Shown here: piece after piece, positions 9,111 to 16,591 of the stretch
How the letters are laid out: every line of letters begins with the position of its first letter
Numbering within the stretch: the first letter of the stretch is position 1
Assembly: GCF_009617875.1 (NCBI RefSeq)
Contig: NZ_BLAV01000001.1
Span: 992,001-1,056,000 of the forward strand
Direction: 5' to 3'
Length of the DNA: 64,000 nt
Source: Prolixibacter sp. NT017
GTDB lineage: Bacteria; Bacteroidota; Bacteroidia; Bacteroidales; Prolixibacteraceae
Notes under the pieces: generated by a model
What the model was told of the DNA's origin: nothing
The model's input: only the letters and a program-made list of their open reading frames with translations
Database searches by the model: none
Program-made: the position numbers and the translations under genes

Positions 9111-9181
9111 TGTTTTAAGTTTTAAGAAAGACTATCGCCCCGGATGCTACGTTTGGGATATCGCTCCGCCCAGCTTCGCCT

Positions 9182-11725
9182 TTAATTCTCCCGGTTCTGA
9201 TTTTTGTGCCGGGCATCGTTCGATAGCTTGTCCTTCATCCACTTGCTGATCCGCATCTTTCCGTCTTTCCGTTGTTTAGCGCTCGGATCGAATCCGTAAA
9301 CATATTCGTACCCATACCCATACCCGTATCCATAACCATAGCCATTTTTCGTTCGGCTTTGCATAACATCATTGTAGAGGATACCGATATTTTTTAACTG
9401 ATGCCTTTTCAAATCGGTCATTGCTTTTTCCAATGCCGGTTTCCGGGTGAGTCCCTGCCTGACGACAAAGATAAAACCATCTACGCAGGAAGCGTATTGG
9501 AACAGGTCGGCGACCAGCAACGGCGAAGAGTCGATGACAATGCGATCGAAGCGCTCTTTCAGAGTGCTAATGAGTTCGCCCATTTTTTCATCGGCCAGCA
9601 GTTCACCCGGGTTCGGGGGGAATTCTCCGGCCGGTATAATTTTCAGGTTCCGGTGACGGCTGCTGAAGACGATATCATCGATGGCGTCTGTTCCCGCCAG
9701 GTAAGATGAAACGCCTATATGACCTGGCAGATGCAACTCTTTGGCCAGGGTAGAACGGCGCAGGTCGAGATCGAGCACGACGGTGGAGTGCCCCATCAGT
9801 GCAAATGAGGCGGCGGTACTCAGGGCCGAGAATGTTTTTCCTTCTCCGGCGCCGGCGGAGGTGATGGCCAGTACTGTTTTATTCTTTCCTTTGATAAAGT
9901 ACTTCAGTGTTTGTCGCAACGCCCGGTAAGCTTCACCCAAAGGTGAATTGGGGGTGTCGAGTAACGATGTTCTTTTCGTATCGCCATCCGGTGCGTGTGG
10001 AATATTTCCCAGCACGGGGATGTCGCTCATTTTTTTTACTTCTTCTTCGTTGCGGATTTTATCGTCCATCCAATCGCTGATGAGAAGAATGGCGCCCGGC
10101 ACGGCGAGTCCCAGGAACAGCGCCAGCAGGTAATCGATTCGTTTGTTGGGGCTGATGGGAGCACTGCCCGCCAGCATAGCCGGGTCGATGATGGCGTTGT
10201 CGGGTGTATTGGACGCTTTGGCAATTTTGGCTTCTGACAGCTTTTGGAGCAGGAATGTATAGGTATCACTATCGAGGCGGTACTTTCGCTCGATGTTCAC
10301 AAAGTTCCGTTCTACTTCCGGGAGTTTTTCCGTTACGCCGTGGAGTTTGGCCAGTCGTTTGTCGATGTCGCCGATGGCCATATTGGACTGGTGCAGCATG
10401 GTCCGGCTGTTTTCTATCAGTGCCTTTTTCGTTACCTCGATTTGCGAACGCAACTGCTGAAGGGTAGGGTGGTTCTTATCGATGACCGTTGTTTCCAGTG
10501 TGGTTAAGTCCAGTGTTTGTCCGGCCAGTTGCTGCAACAGCGACACCAGCATCGGGTTGTTGATGCCTACTGTAGAGGGAGCTGCAATCTGTTTCAGGTC
10601 GTTGTTCGATTTCAGGTAGTTCAGCAAGTAGGTGTAATATGATTTTTGCGTCGATAATTGCTCTTTCTGTTCCTGAAGGCTGACCATCTGGTCGAGTAGC
10701 TGTTGCGACTGGTACGAAAGATCCAGCAGATTGTTCCGGCTTTGAAATTGTTCGCGGTGCCTTTCCGAAGCGGTCAGCGAGTCGCTGACGCTGCCCAGTT
10801 GCGAAGAGATGAACTGGATGGTACGGGTGGCCATCTCGTTTTTCTTATCGAGGTTTTGTTGTTGGTACACCTCCATCAGTTTGTTCAGGAAACTGATGCT
10901 TTTGGAAGGCGTGGCCGACTCCATTTTGAGATTTAGCAGGGTGGCGTCTTTGTTCACAGTGGCTACTGTCAGGCTATGCCGGAAATAATCGACCAGGGCA
11001 CCGTGGGTGTTAAACCGGAAGCGGTAAGTCCCTTCGGGCAGTGTAGCACCATTGACCGGGATGATCCGGAAAGCGAACTCCGACCTCTCTATCACTTCAT
11101 TTAGGCGTACCGGAAGGGTGACCGAGTAATCGCTGTATTGGTGAATGGCTTGCCGGTGCCGGAAATCCCAGGTTCGAGGCTTTTCCCCGGTCACGTTCAG
11201 GATGAACCTGCCGCTGTGGGGCTGGGCGTCGAATTCGAAAGTAGCGCCAACGAGTTGCTGGTGCCGGGATAACCATTCAATCCGGAAAGGGGCATTGTTG
11301 TACAGCTCTTTTTCCAGCCCCATATCGACTTCGTAATAGGAGACTTCCGCGTTCATCTCGTTAACGGCTTTGCTAACCAGGGTCCATGATTGCAATATCT
11401 GGATTTGGTTCTCGAGGTTCTGTTTGCCCTGGAACAGCCCAAAGCCCTGAAAGACGTCGGAAGCGTTGAGCGATCCACTACCGCCGGAACCTTCCAGCGG
11501 GTTGCTTCCTTTATCCTCGTTGATGAGGAGGGAAGCTGATACCGCATAAAGGGGGTTGGTGAACCGGTGGTATACCCATGCGGCCCCTATGGTGAAAAAC
11601 ACAGCCAGTACAAACCAGTACCAATTCGATAAAAAAAGGAAAAAATATTTTTTGAAATCGATCTTCTCCTCTTGTTCGAAAAATGGCATGAAGACCGGTT
11701 GCGGTTGTGGTTGTTGTTCTTTCAT
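9182..11725 (-). CDS. wzc: Wzc-type polysaccharide co-polymerase and tyrosine autokinase
   Basis: An 847-residue inner-membrane protein that controls chain length and export of the polysaccharide through tyrosine autophosphorylation cycles. A Wzz domain starts after a short N-terminal tail, with a first membrane helix near residues 32-50 (FFLFLSNWYWFVLAVFFTIG). A long periplasmic coiled-coil region follows at about 290-480, then a GNVR-type segment and a second helix near 565-585. The cytoplasmic BY-kinase has a P-loop in SAGAGEGKTFSA, a Walker A' stretch VVLDLDLRRS and a Walker B stretch RIVIDSSPLL. The C-terminal tyrosine cluster is six GY pairs followed by EY and VY (eight tyrosines), then a basic tail. 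It starts 57 bp after wza, the usual order. Confidence 0.95.
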   Translation of the reverse strand: MKEQQPQPQPVFMPFFEQEEKIDFKKYFFLFLSNWYWFVLAVFFTIGAAWVYHRFTNPLYAVSASLLINEDKGSNPLEGSGGSGSLNASDVFQGFGLFQGKQNLENQIQILQSWTLVSKAVNEMNAEVSYYEVDMGLEKELYNNAPFRIEWLSRHQQLVGATFEFDAQPHSGRFILNVTGEKPRTWDFRHRQAIHQYSDYSVTLPVRLNEVIERSEFAFRIIPVNGATLPEGTYRFRFNTHGALVDYFRHSLTVATVNKDATLLNLKMESATPSKSISFLNKLMEVYQQQNLDKKNEMATRTIQFISSQLGSVSDSLTASERHREQFQSRNNLLDLSYQSQQLLDQMVSLQEQKEQLSTQKSYYTYLLNYLKSNNDLKQIAAPSTVGINNPMLVSLLQQLAGQTLDLTTLETTVIDKNHPTLQQLRSQIEVTKKALIENSRTMLHQSNMAIGDIDKRLAKLHGVTEKLPEVERNFVNIERKYRLDSDTYTFLLQKLSEAKIAKASNTPDNAIIDPAMLAGSAPISPNKRIDYLLALFLGLAVPGAILLISDWMDDKIRNEEEVKKMSDIPVLGNIPHAPDGDTKRTSLLDTPNSPLGEAYRALRQTLKYFIKGKNKTVLAITSAGAGEGKTFSALSTAASFALMGHSTVVLDLDLRRSTLAKELHLPGHIGVSSYLAGTDAIDDIVFSSRHRNLKIIPAGEFPPNPGELLADEKMGELISTLKERFDRIVIDSSPLLVADLFQYASCVDGFIFVVRQGLTRKPALEKAMTDLKRHQLKNIGILYNDVMQSRTKNGYGYGYGYGYGYEYVYGFDPSAKQRKDGKMRISKWMKDKLSNDARHKNQNREN

Positions 11726-11782
11726 TGAATGCGAAATATTGAGGAGTCGGCTTTCGGTTGAATAAATGATTGGTGCCTGTTT

Positions 11783-12544
11783 CTATTTCGAGAAAGCGGT
11801 ATATAACAGCACCGCGGTCGATATGGTTGTAAACAGCGTGGTAAACGGTAGCGTTTTGGCTCCAAATACCCGGTGTTTGGGCGGAATGTAAATAACATCG
11901 TTGGGTTGAATACTGTAATTGTTGGATGCGAGCAGGTCTGCATTCGTCAAATCGATGGTGGTCACCTGCTCTTCATCCCCGTTTTTCCGGATGAGCTGTA
12001 CCTTTTTGCGGTTCCCGTAATCATTCAGGTCGCCGGCCAGGCCCAGGGCTTCGAAAACCGTCATGTTGTTTTTCCGCATGGTGTACTGCCCGGGACGATT
12101 CACATCGCCCAGCACGGTTACGGTGCGGTTGACCAGCTTGACCAGCACTGAAGAATTGGCCAGCATGGTATTCACTTTGTCCTGCAGTTCGGTTTGCAGT
12201 TTGTCTACCGTTTTGTCCGCTGCGTGGACTTTCCCTATGTAGGGGAGCACGATGTTCCCGTTGCTGTCGACAATGTAGGTGATGAGTTCGATGGCTGCAT
12301 CGGAGGTGTAAATCTGGTCGGGCTGGGCCAGGTTCAAAAAAGCTGATGCTTTGGGATTATCGCTGATGACATTGATATATAAGTTGTCGTTGGGCCTAAT
12401 CTGGTAAGGTGTTACCCGATGGGTCTGGATAACTGAATCCTGGATCTGAAGGTTGTTCAGGTAGGTAATCTCCCTCAGCGGCGTTGTGCACGAAGCCAGA
12501 ATAAAAAGGCCAGCCGCTGCTATCAATCGGAATACGGTTTTCAT
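11783..12544 (-). CDS. wza: Wza-type polysaccharide export lipoprotein
   Basis: An outer-membrane polysaccharide export protein. From the chosen start at 12544 it begins MKTVFRLIAAAGLFILASC, a lipoprotein signal with lipobox Cys; the open frame extends upstream to 12604, but that would bury the signal peptide. The mature part has the Poly_export region (YQIRPNDNLYINVISDNP), an SLBB-like segment (GNIVLPYIGKVHAADKTVDK and VTVLGDVNRPGQYTM), and PNDVIYIPPKHRVFG. A C-terminal hydrophobic segment (LPFTTLFTTISTAVLLYTAF) is typical of the Bacteroidota form, which is shorter than E. coli Wza. It lies 70 bp after the regulator gene and 57 bp before wzc. Confidence 0.92.
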   Translation of the reverse strand: MKTVFRLIAAAGLFILASCTTPLREITYLNNLQIQDSVIQTHRVTPYQIRPNDNLYINVISDNPKASAFLNLAQPDQIYTSDAAIELITYIVDSNGNIVLPYIGKVHAADKTVDKLQTELQDKVNTMLANSSVLVKLVNRTVTVLGDVNRPGQYTMRKNNMTVFEALGLAGDLNDYGNRKKVQLIRKNGDEEQVTTIDLTNADLLASNNYSIQPNDVIYIPPKHRVFGAKTLPFTTLFTTISTAVLLYTAFSK

Positions 12545-12614
12545 GATCTTCAAATGCTGGTGGATAACGGTTGTTTGAGAATTTTCTTCGTTAATGATAA
12601 ACATAAGTGAATGG

Positions 12615-13412
12615 TTAGTGCTGTCGTTTTTCTAACCCCCCGGGAGCTAAGCGCAGAAGCTGATAATCTTCCAATAGATGATTCAGCCGCCTGGTGTTTT
12701 CCCACGATGGAATGGAAAGCGTATGGGTAAAACGTGCTTCCACCTCATAGATTGCCAGTATGTCCTGTACCTCTACCTTTTGTTTGATTTGGTAAAGGTT
12801 GTCGCTTTGCAACAAAAGAAACTGCTTGTCGCCGGAAATTTTCTTCAACCTTCTGATAAGCAGGCCATGCGAACTCAGAATAATGTAAATCCTGCCAATA
12901 CTCAGTTCTTTGGCCGATTGTCTGCTGCGAATAACCAACCAGTCGTTGTATTGAAGGGTTGGATGCATCATATCTTCGTTGTAGCGAATGCAGATTAAAT
13001 CATCGGAGGGGGAGCCTTCCCATGGAATTTGGAATGTAGGCAGGTTATCGTAGAACTCCTGGTTGTTGTAGTTTTTCATCCACTCGAACGTCTGTAGCTT
13101 TTCAATCAGTCTGATTGTCTGGAGTGACAGATGTGTTGGCAGTGATGTTTGACTGTCCGTGTCCTTAACTTTGTTTTGATTAAAAGGTTTAATATTAAAT
13201 ATTTCTGCCGGATCAATATGATAGGTTATAAATAATTTGCGTAGCACCTCGATAGTTACATCCCGTCGCCCTTTTAATATCTCGTTAAGTGACTGTGGAC
13301 TATACTCTATTGTTTTAGCAAATTGTGTATAAGTATCGATTTGTCCGGTGGCCTTAAGTTTCTTTACTATTTTGGTAAAATTCTGGCTTGTAATGTTTTG
13401 TTTGCCGTTCAT
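12615..13412 (-). CDS. HTH regulator with LexA/S24-like domain lacking the protease dyad
   Basis: A 265-residue probable repressor or activator of the exopolysaccharide operon. Residues about 8-75 form an XRE-type helix-turn-helix (TQFAKTIEYSPQSLNEILKG followed by RRDVTIEVLRKLF). Residues about 125-240 follow the LexA/S24 signal-peptidase-like fold. Where the family has D-S-M-x-P-T, this protein has D147-M148-M149-H150-P151-T152. Where the catalytic Lys lies (VKRL in LexA), it has IRRL with Arg187. Both catalytic residues are therefore replaced and self-cleavage is not expected. It directly precedes wza on the same strand (70 bp), suggesting control of that operon. The long AT-rich region upstream may carry its promoter. 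Confidence 0.75.
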   Translation of the reverse strand: MNGKQNITSQNFTKIVKKLKATGQIDTYTQFAKTIEYSPQSLNEILKGRRDVTIEVLRKLFITYHIDPAEIFNIKPFNQNKVKDTDSQTSLPTHLSLQTIRLIEKLQTFEWMKNYNNQEFYDNLPTFQIPWEGSPSDDLICIRYNEDMMHPTLQYNDWLVIRSRQSAKELSIGRIYIILSSHGLLIRRLKKISGDKQFLLLQSDNLYQIKQKVEVQDILAIYEVEARFTHTLSIPSWENTRRLNHLLEDYQLLRLAPGGLEKRQH

Positions 13413-14273
13413 TGTGGCTGGTATTAAAGTAAGAATAGCAATTTGATTTTGTATTTGGCCGAAGTTGTAAAGCGTTGATAGAATGTGTAAGTGTTTATGA
13501 GATTGAAATGGAGGATAGTGTAATTTATTGCTGATTATAAACTTGTTAGTTGTCTTGTTTTTCCGGTGTTTTAGAATAACAGCGAATACAGCTTCGCCTC
13601 CTCAGTCCCATTTATGAGATAAGCTTCAAAAAACAGAGTCTATACAAAATAGGGAAGTGCTGCCTTGTCAACACTCAAACATTATCTAAAACAAAATTTT
13701 TTATCAAAAATTGTGGAGACAAATTTACTTTATTTGTTAAGTAGATATATTTATAAGCATTTTAAATTGCGTAAATAATGCAAAAATGTATTTTTCATTT
13801 ATTCAAATATGCTTTATGTTGATCGATCAGTTTAATTTATATGCAATATAAAAAACAGATAGGAATAGCGTGTTAAAAGATATCTGCTGAGGTGTGTTCT
13901 CAATTAGGGAGCGGAAATTGCTATTAGATAGAATAGTAGCGTTGGTGTAAATTTTTATCGATATTGCTTTTAAATAAAAGAAGGAAAAAGAAGCCGGATG
14001 GAAGAAAGTGATAACCCCTTGTCAGAATTTGCGTATTGTGGATTCATCAACTGGTATGTTTCTTTATTTCCGGTAAGGAAGTGAACCTAGTCAGCTGAAA
14101 TAGTTTGGAGTCTCAGATTTCAGGTTTATTGGCATCTCCTGTTTTAGATTGACAGAAGACTAGAGGTAGTAAAAGTTAAAGTCGAATAGGTGTAATGGTT
14201 TTTGTGTGAATACCATTTGCCATCCTTACCCTTATTTAGTAAATTTTCGGGTAGAACTTAAAAAAGGACCATT
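13413..14273. other. 860 bp AT-rich intergenic region between divergent genes
   Basis: No gene is supported here. The part from about 13680 to 13870 is strongly AT-rich and contains a 10 bp palindrome TGATCGATCA at 13820-13829. It separates the divergently transcribed exopolysaccharide regulator (minus) and a small unknown gene (plus), so it should hold promoters for both. A 14 bp string, GATTGACAGAAGAC, at 14147-14160 recurs exactly at 16240-16253. Confidence 0.6.
14216..14247 (+). promoter_or_regulatory. Candidate Bacteroidota promoter for the 107-residue gene
   Basis: TTTG at 14216-14219 is followed after 20 bp by TAAATTTT at 14240-14247. The Bacteroidota consensus is TTTG or TTG, 19-21 bp, TAnnTTTG, so the -7 box differs at one position. 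A start about 7 bp further on would give a leader of about 20 nt before the ATG at 14274. Confidence 0.4.
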
Positions 14274-14597
14274 ATGCCCATTATGCCATTAGACGGACAG
14301 CGATTTGACGAAGAGCCCTATGCTTTGGATCGGACACTTTGTGGTTTCAATGCATTGATTGACTATTTGAACCTGGATATGAAGAAAGCGAACGAATCGA
14401 CATCGGCTGAAGTGGCGCGGATGATTCGTGAGTTGACCAATGAAGAATTGGATCCCGGCATCGGAATCGGAGAGCAAAGTAAGCAACTTCAGCAATTGAT
14501 CGACAGCTGCGTAACAGGACCCGAAGAACAAAAAAGGGTTATCGAGCTGGCTGATGAGAAGTTTGAGAAGTTGAGGGTGCATGGAGAGTGGAGTTGA
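14274..14597 (+). CDS. Small hypothetical protein, 107 residues
   Basis: An unrecognised soluble, acidic protein predicted to be mostly helical. It begins MPIMPLDGQRFDEEPYALDR and contains LCGFNALIDYLNL, a Thr/Ser-rich turn, the segment MIRELTNEELDPGIGIGEQS, and a C-terminal helix ending in EKFEKLRVHGEWS. There is no signal peptide or membrane segment. A promoter-like pair of boxes lies just upstream and purine-rich repeat sequence begins right after the stop. The amino-acid composition is protein-like rather than random, but I know no family for it. It could be a truncated remnant of a larger protein. Confidence 0.45.
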   Translation: MPIMPLDGQRFDEEPYALDRTLCGFNALIDYLNLDMKKANESTSAEVARMIRELTNEELDPGIGIGEQSKQLQQLIDSCVTGPEEQKRVIELADEKFEKLRVHGEWS

Positions 14598-14850
14598 GAG
14601 AGGGAGAAAAGACGAAGGCTCAGGCAGAGGCAAAGGCAAAAGGAAATGTTAAAAGGCATAAGGAAAAAGTAGTTCGACATTGTGTTTTACAGCCTGTCCC
14701 GGCACACGTTGGGGAGGAAGCAATCTTGTAATGTCAAAGGTCGAAAGCCATTCTGGAAAATTTATAACAAGAGATTGCCGCAGTCGTTCATTCTTTGCTC
14801 CCTACCAATGACGGCGTTTTATGGATTTTTTTAAGACTTAGCTCATAAGA

Positions 14851-14872
14851 CTTAAAACTCTTTTAACAACAG
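14851..14872 (-). repeat. Dispersed intergenic repeat, inverted diverged copy 3
   Basis: The reverse complement reads CTGTTGTTAAAAGAGTTTTA and two more bases, and differs from the copy at 8351-8372 at three of 22 positions. Confidence 0.5.
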
Positions 14873-14915
14873 AAACGGTACAGCGCGTAGCGCAACCCGT
14901 AAATGTTTACTGTCC

Positions 14916-14935
14916 GGTCACGATATATCGTGACC
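14916..14935. repeat. Perfect 20 bp palindrome
   Basis: GGTCACGATATATCGTGACC is its own reverse complement over all 20 bp. It lies in the repeat mosaic about 260 bp upstream of the dihydrouridine synthase. It could be a protein-binding site or a repeat-element core; nothing in the sequence decides between them. Confidence 0.8.
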
Positions 14936-15124
14936 CTACCAGGTTGGTGCTGACAGAGCCGCATATGTCAGCCATATTCATTGATTCATATTGTGCACCC
15001 AGTGTTTCCTTTGTTTTCCTTGTGTTTACTGAGGCTTCGTTGTTTTGAGCTGCGAACATAGCCCCGTAGGGGGTATAATCTTAGTAGTCCGTAGCCCAAC
15101 CTTTCGCTTCGTTCCCGCTTCCGG

Positions 15125-15155
15125 TTTGCAGTTTCGGGCGGATGGATTATTTTTG
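15125..15155 (+). promoter_or_regulatory. Bacteroidota-type promoter for dus
   Basis: TTTG at 15125-15128 and TATTTTTG at 15148-15155 are separated by 19 bp. This matches the Bacteroidota housekeeping sigma consensus TTTG-N19-TAnnTTTG at every defined position. The expected start is near 15162, giving a leader of about 30 nt before the ATG at 15194. Confidence 0.6.
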
Positions 15156-15193
15156 CATTCCGTTATTAAGATTGATTCTTAGTTTTTCGAGAC

Positions 15194-16204
15194 ATGCAGC
15201 AAGTAGTGGAGAATTTCTGGACCCGGTTTGAGGAGCCCGTATTTTGCCTGGCTCCGATGGAGGATGTGACCGAAACGGTTTTTCGGGAAGTGGTGATGAG
15301 AATGACCGATCCGGGGAAGTTGCATGTGATTTTCACCGAGTTTACTTCGGTCGAAGGCCTGAACCATCCGGTAGGCAGGGAGAGGGTTGGTGAGCGATTG
15401 ATTGTGAATGAATCGGAGCGTGAGTTGCTACGCAGACTCAATATTAAGCTGGTGGCCCAGATTTGGGGAAAAACGCCGGAGATTTACCGCAATATGGCGC
15501 AGTTCATTACCGAAAACTACGATTTCGATGGTCTCGATATCAACATGGGCTGCCCGGTAAAGAATATCGTGAAACAGGGCGCCTGCAGTGCCTTAATCGA
15601 CCAACCTGCGCTGGCGCAGGAAATTGTTCTGGCGGCCAAAGAAGGAACACACCTTCCGGTTAGTGTGAAAACCCGGACCGGGATTCGGCAGCACGAAACA
15701 GAACGTTGGATCAATCAGTTAATCGATACGCATCCGGCAGCGTTGACGTTGCACGGCCGTACGCAAAAACAACAATCGGATGGTGAGGCCGACTGGAACG
15801 AAATAGCCAAAGCGGTTCAGGTACGCAACGAGCGCAACGTAAATATTCCCGTGCTGGGAAACGGAGATGTGAATTCATGGCAGGAGGGAATGGATCGCGT
15901 AGCGCAAACTGGTGTGGATGGCGTGATGATTGGACGCGGAATCTTTCATGATCCCTGGTTCTTTCAACCTGGAAGAACGGTACCGACACCTTCCGAACGG
16001 GTAGATATGCTCCTGTTTCATACCCGTCTTTTCGAGCAAACCTGGGGTGGGAAGAAGAACTTCAATATCCTGAAACGTTTCTATAAAATCTATCTTAATC
16101 ATTTTCCTAATGCGTCGCACATGCGGGCGGCCCTGATGGAAACCAAGGACTATGACGAGGTATATCGTTACTTCGAAGAGCATCCGGTAGCCGAATTTCT
16201 CTAA
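15194..16204 (+). CDS. dus: tRNA-dihydrouridine synthase
   Basis: A 336-residue FMN-dependent enzyme that reduces specific uridines in tRNA D-loops to dihydrouridine using NADPH. The N-terminal TIM-barrel strand has FCLAPMEDVTETVFRE (FMN phosphate region). The motif LDINMGCPVKNIVKQG holds the catalytic Cys120, followed by GACSALI. Later come SVKTRTG, LTLHGRT and GVMIGRGIFHDPWFF, the FMN-binding strands. The length matches the family. A strong promoter lies 39 bp upstream. Which Dus subfamily (A, B or C) it belongs to cannot be settled here. Confidence 0.95.
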   Translation: MQQVVENFWTRFEEPVFCLAPMEDVTETVFREVVMRMTDPGKLHVIFTEFTSVEGLNHPVGRERVGERLIVNESERELLRRLNIKLVAQIWGKTPEIYRNMAQFITENYDFDGLDINMGCPVKNIVKQGACSALIDQPALAQEIVLAAKEGTHLPVSVKTRTGIRQHETERWINQLIDTHPAALTLHGRTQKQQSDGEADWNEIAKAVQVRNERNVNIPVLGNGDVNSWQEGMDRVAQTGVDGVMIGRGIFHDPWFFQPGRTVPTPSERVDMLLFHTRLFEQTWGGKKNFNILKRFYKIYLNHFPNASHMRAALMETKDYDEVYRYFEEHPVAEFL

Positions 16205-16564
16205 TCCCTTTGATAGTACTGATTTTTATGCTTTGTCTTGATTGACAGAAGACAAGGTAAACCTTTCCTGTGTTTTTGTTGTTCATACAAGTTGAAGTCT
16301 CCGGAGAGAAATAAAAGAGAGCAACCGAGGCATGACGATGAGGAGACTTACCCCGTCTGCCGAAGTTCGAATGGCTCTAATTCCCGGAATGTAGCTTAAC
16401 TAGTCTTTGCAGGAAAACGCCAGATACTGCGTTATTCTCGTTTTTGAATCGGTCATTTACCATTAGTAAACTCCCTGAATTCAAAAACTTCGAAAGCCTT
16501 GTCTTTGACATTTTCTTATCAAAGACCTGAAAAATGTGGTTTTCTTGCAGGCACTAACTAAACA
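16205..16564. other. Intergenic region before the aldo/keto reductase gene
   Basis: 360 bp without a recognisable gene. It contains the second copy of GATTGACAGAAGAC (16240-16253; first copy 14147-14160). No convincing promoter or terminator was seen. Confidence 0.5.
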
Positions 16565-16591
16565 TTGTTCAAAAACAACTTAAACTTGTTC

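Larger units (their letters stand above)
14598..15193. repeat. Mosaic of short intergenic repeats and palindromes
   Basis: No gene is seen. The stretch contains: an inverted copy of the pyrimidine-rich repeat (14600-14640); GAGATTGCCGCAG at about 14771, related to GATTGCCGCGG at about 7579; an inverted diverged copy of the TTAGAAAAG repeat (14851-14872); the perfect palindrome at 14916-14935; an inverted pair GCTGACA/TGTCAGC at 14949-14972; and CCCC-GTA-GGGG at 15062-15072. This is the pattern of small mobile palindromic repeats found between genes in Bacteroidota. Confidence 0.6.
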
